DNA from: Corynebacterium doosanense CAU 212 = DSM 45436 | GTDB lineage: Bacteria; Actinomycetota; Actinomycetes; Mycobacteriales; Mycobacteriaceae | Assembly (NCBI RefSeq): GCF_000767055.1 | Contig: NZ_CP006764.1 | Coordinates: 1,674,001-1,738,000 of the forward strand | Length of the DNA stretch: 64,000 nt | Reading direction: 5' to 3' | Shown: in pieces, positions 18,431-29,565 of the stretch | Numbering within the stretch: the first letter of the stretch is position 1 | Layout: the number at the start of each line of letters is the position of its first letter | Notes under the pieces: generated by a model | Seen by the model: the letters and a program-made list of their open reading frames with translations, nothing else | Databases searched by the model: none | What the model was told of the DNA's origin: nothing | Made by a program: the position numbers and the translations under genes

Positions 18431-19020
18431 AGGACCCACCCCGCCACGTAGCGTGCGACCCCGAGGGTCGTGTCCGCCTCCAGCAGGGCAGCGTCTCGCT
18501 TGTCGACGCCCGCCAGCTCGTCCCACAGACCAGCCTCAAGAATTCCGGCCTCCCGCAGGGATTCCCCGGCCAATGCAAGGCGTTTTCCGCCAGCCAGAAC
18601 TGCCCGGCACCACTGATCGGCCGCCTCCGCACCGTCGAGCAGCGCGAGGGGTGCGCGCGGGGTCATCCCGGCGCTGCCGTCCACGGCGACGAGCGTCAAG
18701 GCACGGGGGTTGAGCTCACCCAGCTCTCCTCGGACCCCGGTGACCCGCGCGGAAAGCCCTGGCCCGAGGGCGTAGCGCTGCAGCAGCTCAGGCAGGTAGT
18801 TTCCGCTCCCCACGGTGACCCGGGGGGCGCCCCACGCGGCAAAGGAACCGGTGTGCTCCGTGCGCCACCGCTCGTCCCGGCTCCCCACCAGCTCCACCTG
18901 GTCGGCGCCGGCGACGAGGGTGCGCACGGCGTCGAGAAGCGTCCTTCCGGCCAGATCCTGCGGTGCCAGCTCCGCCACCAGCGCGGGACTGGCGGGCATG
19001 ATGACGATGTTGTGTTTCAC
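18427..19020 (-). CDS. Conserved protein resembling class III extradiol dioxygenase (LigB-like) fold, Rv2728c-type
   Basis: 197 aa soluble Ala-rich protein ([20 protein letters not shown]...). The position directly upstream of miaA and the general sequence match the mycobacterial Rv2728c group, which databases tie to the extradiol-dioxygenase subunit B fold. I cannot identify the usual metal-binding His residues with certainty, so enzymatic activity is not claimed. The GTG at 19020 is chosen because a TAGGGT -10 lies exactly 7 nt upstream (19028-19033), a leaderless start. It is coupled to miaA through GTGA at 18427-18430. Confidence 0.75.
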   Translation of the reverse strand: MKHNIVIMPASPALVAELAPQDLAGRTLLDAVRTLVAGADQVELVGSRDERWRTEHTGSFAAWGAPRVTVGSGNYLPELLQRYALGPGLSARVTGVRGELGELNPRALTLVAVDGSAGMTPRAPLALLDGAEAADQWCRAVLAGGKRLALAGESLREAGILEAGLWDELAGVDKRDAALLEADTTLGVARYVAGWVL

Positions 19021-19147
19021 TCCCCACACCCTAGTGGGCCACCCCCTCGCAGCCCTCGGGGGCAACGGCTATGTTTGTACGCACATCCATTCATGAATCG
19101 GCAGCCGTGTCGCGCGGCGAACCTAGCCACCCCCAAGGACCCGCCCC

Positions 19148-20485
19148 ATGACTTCCCCGAACACCCCCTCCCCCAAGCCCGGTCCGAAGCCGGGGCCCAA
19201 GCCGGGTCCGAAGCCCGGAGTGCAGGCCGGGGCCACCCCTACCCCGGTCCCGGCCAAGGTTGCGTCGAAGAATGACCCGGCGAAGTTCGGCCGGGTCGCC
19301 GAGGACGGCACCGCGTTTGTCACCACCTCCGCCGGCGAGCGCGAGATCGGAGTGTGGAAGGCGGGCACCCCGCAGGAAGGTCTCGCGCACTACGGGACGC
19401 GGTTCGATGACCTCTCCACCGAGGTCGATCTGCTCGAGGCACGCCTGACCTCCACCCCGGGCGAGGCGGCCACCGTGGCCAAGCAGGCCGAGGACATCCG
19501 CGCGTCGCTGCCCACCGTCGCCGCCATCGGCGACCTCGACGCCCTGGCGGCACGCCTGGACTCGGTGATCTCTCGCACCGCCGAGGCGAGCGAGCAGGCC
19601 TCCCGCGAAAAAGAGGAGCGCCGCGCGCAGTCCACCGCCCGCAAGGAGGAGCTCGCCGCGGAGGCCGAGGACATCGCTGAGAACTCCACCGACTGGAAGG
19701 CCAGCGGCGACCGGATCCGCGATATCCTCGACGAGTGGAAGCAGATCCGCGGCATCGACCGCAAGACCGACGACGCCCTGTGGAAGCGCTACTCCCGCGC
19801 CCGGGATGCGTTCAACCGCCGCCGCGGCGCCCACTTCGCCGACCTCGACCGGGGCCGCGACGCCGCAAAGGCGAAGAAGGAGGCGCTCATCGAGCGCGCC
19901 GAAAAGTTGCAGGACTCCACGGACTGGAAGGAGACCGCGCATGCCTACCGCGACCTCATGGACGAGTGGAAGGCCGCCGGCCGCGCCCAGCGGGACATCG
20001 ACGACCAGCTCTGGGCCCGGTTCCGCGCCGCGCAGGACCACTTCTTCGGCGCGCGCGAGGCCCTGAACAACGAACGCGACCAGGAGTACGAGGCCAACGC
20101 CGAGGCCAAGGACAAGCTCCTCGCCGAGTACGACTCTCAGATCGACCCCGAGAAGTCCCTCGATGGCGCCCGCGCCAAGCTACGTGACCTGCAGGAGAAG
20201 TGGGAGGAGATCGGCTACGTCCCGCGCGGGCGTGTGCGCGAGTACGAGGACAAGATCGGCGCCATCGAGAAGCGGGTCTCCGACGCCGAGCAGTCCCAGT
20301 GGCGCCGCACCGACCCGGCCGTGCAGGCCCGGGTCGCGCAGTTCCAGGCCAAGGTCGACGACTACACCGCCAAGGCCGAGGCCGCTGAGGCCAAGGGCCT
20401 GACCACCCAGGCCGAGCAACTGCGTGCGCAGGCCGAGCAGTGGGAGCAGTTCGCCGAGGCCGCGCGCAACGCTGTAGACAACTAG
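19148..20485 (+). CDS. DUF349 coiled-coil protein with PKPG repeat N-terminus
   Basis: 445 aa, homologous in context and type to mycobacterial Rv2731. The first ~30 residues hold a tandem PKPG repeat (four units), then a small globular part to about residue 90. Several DUF349 repeats follow (for example DWKASGDRIRDILDEWKQI and DWKETAHAYRDLMDEWKAAG), all strongly helical and charged, predicting a long coiled coil. DUF349 proteins are associated with ribosomes or nucleoid in some bacteria, but the role here is unknown. The ATG at 19148 has AAGGAC about 8 nt upstream; a TATGTT -10 lies at 19070. Confidence 0.85.
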   Translation: MTSPNTPSPKPGPKPGPKPGPKPGVQAGATPTPVPAKVASKNDPAKFGRVAEDGTAFVTTSAGEREIGVWKAGTPQEGLAHYGTRFDDLSTEVDLLEARLTSTPGEAATVAKQAEDIRASLPTVAAIGDLDALAARLDSVISRTAEASEQASREKEERRAQSTARKEELAAEAEDIAENSTDWKASGDRIRDILDEWKQIRGIDRKTDDALWKRYSRARDAFNRRRGAHFADLDRGRDAAKAKKEALIERAEKLQDSTDWKETAHAYRDLMDEWKAAGRAQRDIDDQLWARFRAAQDHFFGAREALNNERDQEYEANAEAKDKLLAEYDSQIDPEKSLDGARAKLRDLQEKWEEIGYVPRGRVREYEDKIGAIEKRVSDAEQSQWRRTDPAVQARVAQFQAKVDDYTAKAEAAEAKGLTTQAEQLRAQAEQWEQFAEAARNAVDN

Positions 20486-20494
20486 TCAGCCAGA

Positions 20495-21535
20495 GTGCAG
20501 CTGGTCCAGATTGGTCGGCCGGTTCCCGGGAGGGAGCCGGCCGATGTCGTGCGTACCTTCTGTTTCCATCAGAACCTCGCCGCACAGGAGGCCAGCGGCG
20601 ACCGCCTCGCCTCGGTGAGTGTGGAGCGCGTGCTCACTCGGCTTCAGGGTTCCACGGAGTCCGATGCCCTGCTGCTCGCGCTGGTGGACGACTCGCTCAC
20701 CCCGGTGCTCGCCCCCGTCGGTGACCTTGGTGTGCCGGTCATCCCCGCCACCGACGACGAGCGGGACCTGGAGGTCGCGGCGTTTGCCTACCTCTCGATC
20801 CCCCTGCTCGAGGAGCTCCGCGTGGTCGAGGTGGAGCTCGTCCTGGACGCCGGGTACCTGCCGCTTCCCGGCGAGGAACTGGACACGGACGCCGTCTCCG
20901 TGCGCGCGGAGCTGATGCGTGGTGTGGAAGAGGTGTGCCGCGCTCTGGGCCGCGACGTCCTCCAGCTGTGGAGCGATCAGGGAGCCCCCGAGCACTACTG
21001 CCCCGCCGTCACCGTCGACCAGTACGCGCTGCGCGCCGCCACGCCGTCGCCCCGCGTCCCGGACGGCTTCAGCGTCCGGGTGGCCCGCAACTACGCCCCC
21101 GTCGACGGCTTATCGACGCTGCTTTCCACCGCATCCGCTGACGCCGACCACGGACACCTGCACACCGAACCCGTGCGCTGGACCGGAGACCGGCTCAGGG
21201 AGGCGGCCGCCAGGCTCGCCGCGCGGGGCGAGACGCAGCTTGTGGTCCTGCTCGTCGACGGCTCCGGCACGGCCCGGGCCCTGTGCGAGTTCACGGCCCA
21301 CTCGGGGGCCGACCCCACGGTCGCGGAGCTCGGTGTCGTGTCCGTGGACAGGGGTTTCCGGGGCCGAGGCCTGGGCCACGCGGTCCTGGCCGCCGGCCTG
21401 ACGAATCTCGCGCCGGAGGTGCAGACGGTCTACGCGTCGGCCGCGGCCGGCGACACGGCGACCGCGCGACTGCTCGCGCCGTACACCCCGGAGCTGCTCA
21501 CCTCCGCGACCGCCTGGCAGCGGATCCTGCCCTAG
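20495..21535 (+). CDS. GNAT-family N-acetyltransferase domain protein
   Basis: 346 aa. The C-terminal ~150 residues form a GNAT domain with acetyl-CoA-binding motif A (VSVDRGFRGRGLGHAVLAAGL, containing RGRGLG). The N-terminal ~190 residues may be a degenerate second GNAT domain, but no CoA motif is visible there. Substrate unknown. GTG start at 20495, 9 bp after the DUF349 stop, suggesting co-transcription. The gene contains an exact copy of the repeated word at 21108 that imposes a TTA leucine codon, otherwise nearly avoided in this genome. Its TAG shares CTAG with the convergent gene's stop. Confidence 0.75.
   Translation: MQLVQIGRPVPGREPADVVRTFCFHQNLAAQEASGDRLASVSVERVLTRLQGSTESDALLLALVDDSLTPVLAPVGDLGVPVIPATDDERDLEVAAFAYLSIPLLEELRVVEVELVLDAGYLPLPGEELDTDAVSVRAELMRGVEEVCRALGRDVLQLWSDQGAPEHYCPAVTVDQYALRAATPSPRVPDGFSVRVARNYAPVDGLSTLLSTASADADHGHLHTEPVRWTGDRLREAAARLAARGETQLVVLLVDGSGTARALCEFTAHSGADPTVAELGVVSVDRGFRGRGLGHAVLAAGLTNLAPEVQTVYASAAAGDTATARLLAPYTPELLTSATAWQRILP
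21108..21118 (+). repeat. 11-bp repeated word GCTTATCGACG, copy 4 (inside GNAT gene)
   Basis: Exact copy. Read in frame it gives GGC-TTA-TCG-ACG, forcing TTA, the rarest leucine codon in high-GC actinobacteria. Confidence 0.6.
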
Positions 21536-22197
21536 TCCTCGGGGCGGTGCCGCTGTGCGGCTCGGCGGCGGCGGTCGTCGATAAGCAGCGGATTTCCCTC
21601 CATGCTGCGCCGTTCCTGCTCCATCACCGCGCGCTGCGTCAGGCCGACCTCATCGAGTTCCTCGCGCCGGGCGCGTTCCTCGGCGATGTGGCTCTGTTCC
21701 GGATCGCGCCGCAGGGCCACCATGGAATAGGCGACCACCGCGAGCAGCACCCCGAGAATGCTGAGGTACATCCCCACACCCATGTTCACCCCGTCATCCG
21801 CGGACGAGCGGGTCTGGCGCAGCCACAGCGCGAAGACGGCGTAGAACAGGCCCACCGTGACCAGCATCCACGCGGTGAGCCCGAAGACCGCCCGCCGGGT
21901 GATCAGCGTCAGGGTGGTGAGCACGCCGATGCCCAGCCCGATGAGGATGGCGTAGACGTACTCGGTGATCTTGATGCCGGCCTCGGCGGCGGCGGGGCGG
22001 GCGAAGGTGACCTCGAAGCCGCTGACCCCGCCCGCGTGCGGAAGCACGAGGTACGCGAGCCAGATGATGACCGCGGCGATGAGCGTCCACTGCTGGCCGT
22101 CGAGGCTCATCCGGCGGGCCGCATGTTTCTCGGCGCCGGCAAGGTTGTTGCTGTGGGGACTGGTCATCTCGGCTCCATCCGATCTTCTGGTACTCAT
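21532..22197 (-). CDS. Conserved membrane protein, Rv2732c-type
   Basis: 221 aa with four predicted transmembrane helices (about residues 36-52, 78-98, 104-124 and 142-160) and a charged C-terminal tail rich in Arg and Glu. A protein of this kind directly follows miaB in mycobacteria (Rv2732c) and corynebacteria; function unknown. The ATG at 22197 overlaps the miaB TGA (ATGA), so it should be translated with miaB; MTSPHS a few codons on is an alternative start. The tail contains an exact copy of the repeated word at 21576. Confidence 0.8.
   Translation of the reverse strand: MSTRRSDGAEMTSPHSNNLAGAEKHAARRMSLDGQQWTLIAAVIIWLAYLVLPHAGGVSGFEVTFARPAAAEAGIKITEYVYAILIGLGIGVLTTLTLITRRAVFGLTAWMLVTVGLFYAVFALWLRQTRSSADDGVNMGVGMYLSILGVLLAVVAYSMVALRRDPEQSHIAEERARREELDEVGLTQRAVMEQERRSMEGNPLLIDDRRRRAAQRHRPED
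21576..21586 (-). repeat. 11-bp repeated word GCTTATCGACG, copy 5 (inside membrane protein gene)
   Basis: Exact copy on the minus strand, 468 bp from copy 4 and in inverted orientation. It encodes Leu-Ile-Asp with CTT. Confidence 0.6.
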
Positions 22198-23723
22198 GAT
22201 CGCCCGCAGGCGGTGTCGGCGGCGGCGACCTGGGGCGGGCGGCCTATCGACGGCAGGCCCAGGCCCACGCCGATCGGCGCGGTGGTGGGAACCTCCCCGG
22301 CCGCGGACATGTCACCCGCGCGGGTGCGGCGGTGCGTGGTGATCCCCGCGTCCGCGATGAGGAAGAAGGGTTTGGCCTCGGTGATGGTGGTGTGCACGAC
22401 GTCGCCGGGGCGGATGTCGCCGTCGAGGTTGCCCTCCGGGGCGAAGTGCACGAGGCGGCCGTCGCGGGCGCGTCCCGTCATGCGGTGGGTCTGGCCGTTC
22501 TTCCGGCCGCCCACGGCCTGGACCAGCAGCTCCACGTCGGTGCCGACCAGCTTGGCGTTCTCCTCCGCGGCGATGCGGTCCTGAAGTGCCACGAGACGTT
22601 CGAAACGCTCCTGCACGATCTCTTTGGGGATCTGCTCCTCCAGCTCACCCGCCGGGGTGCCGGGGCGCGGCGAGTACTGGAAGGTGTAGGCCGAGGTGAA
22701 GCGTGACTTCTCCACCACGTCGAGGGTGGCCTGGAAATCCTCCTCCGTCTCCCCCGGGAAACCGACGATGATGTCCGTGGTGATGGCGGCGTGCGGGAGT
22801 TTCTCCCGCACCTCGTCGAGGATGCGCAAGAACTTCTTGGATCGGTAGGAGCGGCGCATGTCCTTGAGCACCTTGTCGGAGCCGGACTGCAGCGGCATGT
22901 GCAGCTGAGGGCAGACGTTCGGGGTCTCCACCATCGCGTCGATGACATCGGAGGTGAACTCCGCCGGGTGCGGGGAGGTGAACCGCACCCGCTCGAGGCC
23001 TTCGATCTCGCCGCACGCGCGCAGCAGCTTGGAGAACGCCGAGCGGTCCCGCTCGATCGTGGGGTCGGAGAAGTTCACGCCGTAGGCGTTGACGTTCTGC
23101 CCCAGCAGCGTCACCTCGGATACTCCCTGGCTCACCAGTGCCTCGACCTCGGCGAGGATGTCGCCGGGGCGACGGTCCTCCTCCTTGCCGCGCAGGCTGG
23201 GCACGATGCAGAACGTGCAGGTGTTGTTGCACCCCACCGAGATGGAGACCCAGCCCGCATAGGCGGACTCACGTTTGGCCGGCAGGACCGAGGGGAATTC
23301 CCGCAGCGAGTCCTCGATCTCGACCTGGGCCTCGTTGTTGTGCCGCGCGCGTTCCAGCAGCGCCGGCAGCGATCCCATGTTGTGGGTGCCGAACACGGCG
23401 TCCACCCAGGGGGCCTTGTCCACGACGGTGTCGCGGTCCTTCTGCGCCAGGCAGCCGCCGACGGCGATCTGCATTCCGGGTCGGCTGCGTTTGGTCTCCC
23501 GCAGCGATCCCAGGGTGCCGTAGAGCTTCTTGTCGGCGTTCTCACGCACCGCGCAGGTGTTGAACACCACGAGATCCGGCGGGGTGTCCTCCCCGGCCGC
23601 GACGTATCCGGCGTCTTCCAGCAGGCCGGACAAGCGTTCGGAATCGTGCACGTTCATCTGGCACCCGAACGTGCGGACTTCGTAGGAGCGCTGCCCGGGG
23701 TTTTCTAGAGTTTGTTCAACCAC
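22194..23723 (-). CDS. miaB: tRNA-2-methylthio-N6-dimethylallyladenosine synthase
   Basis: 509 aa radical-SAM methylthiotransferase that adds the 2-methylthio group to i6A37, the MiaA product. The N-terminal MTTase domain carries three cluster Cys ([21 protein letters not shown]). The radical SAM motif is CNNTCTFC at about residue 169, and a TRAM domain ends near residue 450. The last ~50 residues are a non-conserved tail. GTG start at 23723 with a leaderless -10 TAGACT 8 nt upstream (23732-23737). The tail contains CCTATCGACGG, related to the repeated word. Confidence 0.96.
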   Translation of the reverse strand: MVEQTLENPGQRSYEVRTFGCQMNVHDSERLSGLLEDAGYVAAGEDTPPDLVVFNTCAVRENADKKLYGTLGSLRETKRSRPGMQIAVGGCLAQKDRDTVVDKAPWVDAVFGTHNMGSLPALLERARHNNEAQVEIEDSLREFPSVLPAKRESAYAGWVSISVGCNNTCTFCIVPSLRGKEEDRRPGDILAEVEALVSQGVSEVTLLGQNVNAYGVNFSDPTIERDRSAFSKLLRACGEIEGLERVRFTSPHPAEFTSDVIDAMVETPNVCPQLHMPLQSGSDKVLKDMRRSYRSKKFLRILDEVREKLPHAAITTDIIVGFPGETEEDFQATLDVVEKSRFTSAYTFQYSPRPGTPAGELEEQIPKEIVQERFERLVALQDRIAAEENAKLVGTDVELLVQAVGGRKNGQTHRMTGRARDGRLVHFAPEGNLDGDIRPGDVVHTTITEAKPFFLIADAGITTHRRTRAGDMSAAGEVPTTAPIGVGLGLPSIGRPPQVAAADTACGRS

Positions 23724-23906
23724 GGTGAGCCAGTCTAGCTACCGTCACGGGCGTGGCCCTAAACCCCTTGGAGCAGCCGGGCCGGGGGTAGCCGTTGGGT
23801 GGACGCGGCGACACTGACCTGCCGGGAGGGCTCCGGGCGGGGGCGAATAATGATACTACCTACCTACATTTCCCCCAGAAAATTTCCTACCGGGCATAAC
23901 CATCCT

Positions 23907-23912
23907 TAAAGT
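23907..23912 (+). promoter_or_regulatory. -10 element TAAAGT of the glutamate importer operon
   Basis: TAAAGT ends 7 nt before the ATG at 23920, giving a leaderless or near-leaderless mRNA. The 196-bp gap upstream is AT-richer than its surroundings (about 23845-23915); no clear regulator site was recognised. Confidence 0.6.
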
Positions 23913-23919
23913 CTGGTTC

Positions 23920-24690
23920 ATGAGTCAGATCACAACACCCGCGTCGGGTGAGCAACACAACATGATCGAGGTGGCCGGAGTAAACAAATACTTCGGCGAC
24001 TTCCAGGCCCTCAAGGACATCAATCTGTCGATTCCCGCCGGTCAGGCTGTTGTCGTCCTCGGGCCTTCGGGCTCAGGAAAGTCGACGCTGTGCCGGACCA
24101 TCAACCGCCTCGAAACCATCGACGACGGCGAGATCCGCATCGACGGCAAGGTGCTGCCCTCCGAGGGCAAGGCACTGACCCGGCTACGTGCCGACGTCGG
24201 CATGGTCTTCCAGCAGTTCAACCTCTTCCCGCACAAGTCCATCCGCGAGAACGTCACCCTCGGCCCCCGCAAGGTACGCGGCATGTCCAAGGCCGACGCC
24301 GACGCCACCGCGGACCGCCTGCTCGAACGTGTGGGCATCGCCGCGCAGGCCGAGAAGTACCCGGCCCAGCTCTCCGGCGGTCAGCAGCAGCGAGTCGCCA
24401 TCGCCAGGGCCCTGGCCATGGACCCCAAGATCATGCTTTTCGACGAGCCGACCTCCGCCCTCGACCCGGAGATGGTCAACGAGGTCCTCGACGTCATGAC
24501 CGACCTGGCCAAGGCCGGAATGACCATGGTCGTGGTCACCCACGAGATGGGCTTCGCCCGCAAGGCCGCCGACCGCATCCTCTTCATGGCCGACGGTGCC
24601 GTCCTCGAGGACACCACCCCAAACGAATTCTTCACCGCCCCCAAGACGGAACGCGCCCGGGACTTCCTGGGCAAGATCCTCGCCCACTAA
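23920..24690 (+). CDS. gluA: Glutamate ABC transporter ATP-binding protein
   Basis: 256 aa ATPase, very similar to C. glutamicum GluA. Walker A is GPSGSGKST, the Q-loop is [11 protein letters not shown], the signature is LSGGQQQR, and Walker B is [14 protein letters not shown]. It powers glutamate (amino acid) uptake through GluC/GluD. The start at 23920 adds 14 residues compared with the C. glutamicum start (equivalent to the ATG at 23962); it is preferred because of the leaderless -10 at the right distance. First gene of gluABCD. Confidence 0.95.
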   Translation: MSQITTPASGEQHNMIEVAGVNKYFGDFQALKDINLSIPAGQAVVVLGPSGSGKSTLCRTINRLETIDDGEIRIDGKVLPSEGKALTRLRADVGMVFQQFNLFPHKSIRENVTLGPRKVRGMSKADADATADRLLERVGIAAQAEKYPAQLSGGQQQRVAIARALAMDPKIMLFDEPTSALDPEMVNEVLDVMTDLAKAGMTMVVVTHEMGFARKAADRILFMADGAVLEDTTPNEFFTAPKTERARDFLGKILAH

Positions 24691-24715
24691 GAACCCCAGA
24701 CCAGGAGACATCATC

Positions 24716-25591
24716 ATGAAGAACACCACCGGCCGCATCCTCGCTGCCACCGCCATCGTCGCCACCGCCGCCACCGCGCTGACCGCCTGCGCCGGATCCG
24801 AAGGCGGCTCCGACGGCCTCCTCGCCAGCATCGAGGCCGGCAGCGTCACCCTGGGCACCAAGTTCGACCAGCCCGGCCTCGGCCTGCGCAACGCCGACGG
24901 CTCCATGTCCGGACTCGACGTGGACATCGCCACCGAGGTGGTCAACCGCATCGCCGAGAAGGAGGGCCACGCGGAACCCACCATCGAGTGGCGCGAGACC
25001 CCGTCCGCCCAGCGCGAGACCCTCATCCAGAACGGCGAGGTGGACATGATCGCCGCGACGTACTCCATCAACGCGGGCCGCGCCGAGACCGTCAGCTTCG
25101 GCGGCCCCTACCTGCTCACCCACCAGGCGCTGCTCGTGCGTGCCGACGAAACCTCCATCGACAGCCTCGAATCCCTCGACGGCAAGATCCTCTGCTCCGT
25201 CACGGGCTCCACCCCGGCGCAGAAGGTCAAGGAGGCACTGCCCGGCGTGCAGCTGCAGGAGTACGACACCTACTCCTCCTGCACCGAGGCACTGCGCAAC
25301 GGCAACGTCGACGCCATGACCACGGACGCGACCATCCTCAACGGCTACTCCGCCCAGTCCCCCGGCGACTTCACCGTGATCGAGATGGAGAAGGACGGCG
25401 AGCCCTTCACCAACGAGCACTACGGCATCGGCGTCACCAAGGACGACCAGGCCACCGTCGACGCCATCAACGAGGCACTCAACGCCATCATCGAGGACGG
25501 CACCTTCGACAAAATCGTCGCGGACAACCTCGGCGACGGCCAGGGTGTCTCCCCCGACTCCCCGGGTGACCTGAGCTTCCTCGACAAGTAA
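24716..25591 (+). CDS. gluB: Glutamate ABC transporter substrate-binding lipoprotein
   Basis: 291 aa. The N-terminal signal peptide ends in the lipobox LTAC (cleaved before Cys at about residue 23), so it is anchored to the outer face of the membrane. The rest is a family 3 solute-binding protein (LGTKFDQPGLG..., RETLIQNGEVDMIAATYSI). It captures glutamate and delivers it to GluCD. The ATG at 24716 follows CAGGAGA at 24702-24708, 25 bp after gluA. Confidence 0.95.
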   Translation: MKNTTGRILAATAIVATAATALTACAGSEGGSDGLLASIEAGSVTLGTKFDQPGLGLRNADGSMSGLDVDIATEVVNRIAEKEGHAEPTIEWRETPSAQRETLIQNGEVDMIAATYSINAGRAETVSFGGPYLLTHQALLVRADETSIDSLESLDGKILCSVTGSTPAQKVKEALPGVQLQEYDTYSSCTEALRNGNVDAMTTDATILNGYSAQSPGDFTVIEMEKDGEPFTNEHYGIGVTKDDQATVDAINEALNAIIEDGTFDKIVADNLGDGQGVSPDSPGDLSFLDK

Positions 25592-25611
25592 CCACCGCAC
25601 CCGCCTGGTGA

Positions 25612-25649
25612 TCCACCGGTGCTCCGCGCTCACAACCCGGATGCCGGTG
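25612..25649 (+). other. Hairpin between gluB and gluC
   Basis: CCACCGG (25612-25618) pairs with CCGGTGG (25643-25649) around a 24-nt loop in the 88-bp gap. It may protect or attenuate the message so that more binding protein than permease is made; there is no long T-tract. Confidence 0.4.
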
Positions 25650-25679
25650 GCTTTCCATGTCAAGAAAGGGGGCCAGTGA

Positions 25680-26366
25680 ATGTCCACATTCTGGCCTGAT
25701 ATCTGGCCGGGGATCCTCTCGGCGTTCTGGATGACCATCCAGCTGACCTTCTGGTCGGCGATCGGCGCGCTGATCCTCGGCGTCATCCTCACCGCCATGC
25801 GAGTCTCCCCGGTCGGCGTGCTGCGCACCCTCGCGACCGCCTACATCAACATTGTCCGCAACACCCCGCTGACCCTCATCGTCCTCTTCTGCTCCTTCGG
25901 GCTCTACCAGAACCTCGGCCTCGAGCTCGCCAGCCGGGATTCGGACACCTTCCTCCTGGACCAGAACTTCCGCCTCGCGGTACTGGGTTTCATCCTCTAC
26001 ACCTCGACGTTCGTCGCTGAGTCCCTGCGCTCGGGCATCAACACCGTGCACTTCGGCCAGGCCGAGGCCGCCCGGTCGCTGGGTCTGAACTTTCCCCAGG
26101 TCTTCGGCGAGGTCGTCTTCCCGCAGGCACTGCGGGCGGCCATCGTCCCCCTGGGCAATACCCTCATCGCGTTGACCAAGAACACCACCATCGCGTCGGT
26201 CATCGGCGTGGCGGAGGCCTCGCTGCTCATGAAGGAGACCATCGAGATGCATGCCAACATGCTCTTTGTCATCTTCGGCATGTTCGCCCTGGGCTTCATC
26301 ATCCTCACGCTGCCCATGGGACTCTTCCTGGGTAATCTGTCCAACCGATTGGCGGTGAAGCGCTGA
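25680..26366 (+). CDS. gluC: Glutamate ABC transporter permease GluC
   Basis: 228 aa HisM/ArtM-type permease with about five membrane helices. The cytoplasmic EAA loop that contacts the ATPase is [20 protein letters not shown]. It forms the channel with GluD. The ATG at 25680 is preceded by AAAGGGGG. Its TGA overlaps the gluD ATG by one base (TGATG). Confidence 0.94.
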   Translation: MSTFWPDIWPGILSAFWMTIQLTFWSAIGALILGVILTAMRVSPVGVLRTLATAYINIVRNTPLTLIVLFCSFGLYQNLGLELASRDSDTFLLDQNFRLAVLGFILYTSTFVAESLRSGINTVHFGQAEAARSLGLNFPQVFGEVVFPQALRAAIVPLGNTLIALTKNTTIASVIGVAEASLLMKETIEMHANMLFVIFGMFALGFIILTLPMGLFLGNLSNRLAVKR

Positions 26367-27304
26367 TGAGCAATCGCGCCACGATCCTCTACGACGCACC
26401 CGGGCCGGCCACCCGCCGGCGCAACCTCCTCTACTCCGCGCTCGCCGCCGTGGTGATCCTCGCCATTCTCGGCTGGGTCCTCTGGACCCTGCAGCAGAAC
26501 GGCCAGCTCACCGCTGCGAAATGGCAGCCTTTCCTCAACTCCCAGACCTGGACCACCTACCTCATCCCGGGCCTGGTGGGCACCCTCAAGGCCGCGGTCT
26601 TCTCGATCGTCCTGGCCATGATCGCGGGCGTGGTGCTCGGCCTCGGCCGGCTGTCGGAGAACCGCATCGTCTCCGCTGTCTGCGGCGTGATCGTCGAGCT
26701 GTTCCGCGCCATCCCGGTGCTTCTGCTCATGATCTTCGCGTACCAGCTCTTCGCCGTCTACGGCGTGTTCCCGCCCCGGCAGCTGGCGTTCGCGGCCGTG
26801 GTCGTGGCGCTGACGCTGTACAACGGCGCGGTCATCGCCGAGGTCCTCCGGGCCGGGATCAAGACACTGCCCAAGGGCCAGACCGAGGCCGCCAAGGCGC
26901 TGGGGCTGTCCCACAGCCAGTACATGCGCTCGATCCTTCTGCCGCAGGCCATCGCGGCCATGCTCCCGGCCCTGATCTCGCAGATGGTCATCGCCCTGAA
27001 GGACTCGGCGCTGGGCTACCAGATCGGCTACATCGAGATCGTGCGCTCCGGCGTCCAGTCCTCGTCGGCGAACCAGAACTACCTGGCCTCGCTCATCGTC
27101 GTGGCCATCATCATGATCCTCATCAACTGGGGCCTCTCCCTGGTCGCGGAGCGGGTCGAACGACAGCTCCGGGCCGGGCGCGCGCGCCGCAACATCCTGG
27201 CCAAGGTGCCCGAGGCGGCCAACCCCGGTATCACCACCAAGGACAACGAGGTCGTGGACTGGCACGCCCCCGGTTACCAGCGGGTGGACACCCCGGACCA
27301 GTAG
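26366..27304 (+). CDS. gluD: Glutamate ABC transporter permease GluD
   Basis: 312 aa permease, longer than GluC because of an N-terminal tail and a ~40-residue C-terminal extension. The EAA loop is [22 protein letters not shown]. Five or six membrane helices. Translationally coupled to gluC. It ends 1 bp before the convergent recX stop, leaving no room for an intergenic terminator. Confidence 0.94.
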   Translation: MSNRATILYDAPGPATRRRNLLYSALAAVVILAILGWVLWTLQQNGQLTAAKWQPFLNSQTWTTYLIPGLVGTLKAAVFSIVLAMIAGVVLGLGRLSENRIVSAVCGVIVELFRAIPVLLLMIFAYQLFAVYGVFPPRQLAFAAVVVALTLYNGAVIAEVLRAGIKTLPKGQTEAAKALGLSHSQYMRSILLPQAIAAMLPALISQMVIALKDSALGYQIGYIEIVRSGVQSSSANQNYLASLIVVAIIMILINWGLSLVAERVERQLRAGRARRNILAKVPEAANPGITTKDNEVVDWHAPGYQRVDTPDQ

Positions 27305-27305
27305 G

Positions 27306-27879
27306 TCAGGACTGCTCGAGCTCGGCGATCCGGTCGTCGAGCGCCGCGCGGGCGATGCGCATGGACATCTCTCCCCCGTATCCCCGCCGGGCGAGCACTC
27401 CGAGAATCCGGCGCAGGAGCTTGTCCCGTTCTGCGCGATCGGCCGGCACCGTCTTTACGGTGCGGGCCTTTTTCTCTGCCGCGCTCCGGGCGGCCGACTC
27501 CTCGTCCGAGGAATCGATCTGTTCCAGGGCTTCCGTGCGGATCGCTTCGGAGACACCCTTCTCGCGCAGCTCCCGGTCGAGGACGCTGGCGGACTTGCCC
27601 CGCCGGGCGTGGCGCTGCCGGACCCATTCGTGGGCGAACGACTGGTCGTCGAGAAGCTGGGCACGCTCCAGGTCGTCGAGGACCTCGTCGATGAGGCGGG
27701 GGTCGAAGTCCAGATCCACGAGCCGGCCGCGTAATTCGTGGCGGGAGCGGGCGCGTTGATCGAGCAGGCGCAGCGCGCGGCCGCGCACCTGTGCCTTCGC
27801 CTCCTCCGCTTCGTGGTCGAAGAGCGTGCCCCCGGAGAAGTTCTCCAGCTCCTGGCGCAGCCGTTCGACCTTGTCGGTG

Positions 27880-27890
<11 letters not shown>
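27306..27890 (-). CDS. recX: RecA regulatory protein RecX
   Basis: About 194 aa, three-helix repeats typical of RecX ([32 protein letters not shown]). RecX caps RecA filaments and limits recombinase and coprotease activity. The ATG at 27890 (MTSNTDKVE) has GAGGA about 5 nt upstream and overlaps the end of recA by 11 bp; an ATG at 27911 would extend it by 7 residues. It is expected to share the SOS-controlled recA transcript. Confidence 0.92.
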
Positions 27891-29028
<1,138 letters not shown>

Positions 29029-29218
29029 TGTCTGTGTTTCCTTTCGTGGTGCCGGTGTCCGAAGACATGGGCCGGTGCCTGTTTTCTCAGCTCTGGTTTC
29101 TTAGACCGCACCGGGGCCGGTTCGGATCCCGCCAACCGCCGAAATTTTCCCTCGGCGGTCACCTCTGTCGGTTTTTCAGGACACTAACACCGGCGGTGGT
29201 CGTCGCCCGTAAATCTAC

Positions 29219-29234
29219 ACGCACATCTGTTCGA
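29219..29234 (-). promoter_or_regulatory. LexA (SOS) box upstream of recA
   Basis: The minus strand reads TCGAACAGATGTGCGT, matching 12 of the 14 defined positions of TCGAACANNTGTTCGA. It is the best SOS box in the window. Confidence 0.75.
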
Positions 29235-29268
29235 AAGACAGCCGAACGCCCGGCGTTTCGCCGCCCAC

Positions 29269-29484
29269 TCAGAATCCCGGCACGTCGTGCCCGAGCCGAC
29301 GCTCCTCGGGGATGTCGAAGTCCTCACACAGCTGGTCCCATACGACCCGCGGATCAACCCCGCGCTCGATGAGTTCATCCGGGGTACCGCCCAGGGCCGG
29401 CAGCATGTGGGAGTGGGCGATCCAGCGGCCCTCCGAGTCGCCGAACTCGTCGGTGATCAGCCGGGTGAACTCGGTCAGACGCAT
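29269..29484 (-). CDS. DUF3046 family small protein
   Basis: 71 aa protein (MRLTEFTRLITDEFGDSEGRWIAHSHMLPALGG...). DUF3046 proteins are found next to recA throughout actinobacteria (Rv2738c in M. tuberculosis); function unknown. The ATG at 29484 is chosen over the longer frame because it matches the family start and has a leaderless -10 TATGCT (29491-29496) 6 nt upstream. Confidence 0.88.
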   Translation of the reverse strand: MRLTEFTRLITDEFGDSEGRWIAHSHMLPALGGTPDELIERGVDPRVVWDQLCEDFDIPEERRLGHDVPGF

Positions 29485-29536
29485 TCCACTAGCATAGCGT
29501 TCCCCGCGAGCATGCCAGAACGGCGACGTTTGCAGG

Positions 29537-29551
29537 TTAAACACTGTTCAA
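29537..29551. promoter_or_regulatory. BioQ-type operator upstream of bioY
   Basis: TTAAACACTGTTCAA; the minus strand contains TGAACAGTGTTTA, close to the corynebacterial BioQ site TGAAC-N3-GTTAC. It lies just upstream of the bioY -10, where a repressor would block RNA polymerase. Confidence 0.6.
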
Positions 29552-29553
29552 GA

Positions 29554-29559
29554 TAAGGT
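29554..29559 (+). promoter_or_regulatory. -10 element TAAGGT, leaderless bioY promoter
   Basis: TAAGGT ends 6 nt before the bioY ATG at 29566, so the mRNA is expected to lack a leader. Confidence 0.55.
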
Positions 29560-29565
29560 TTTCCC

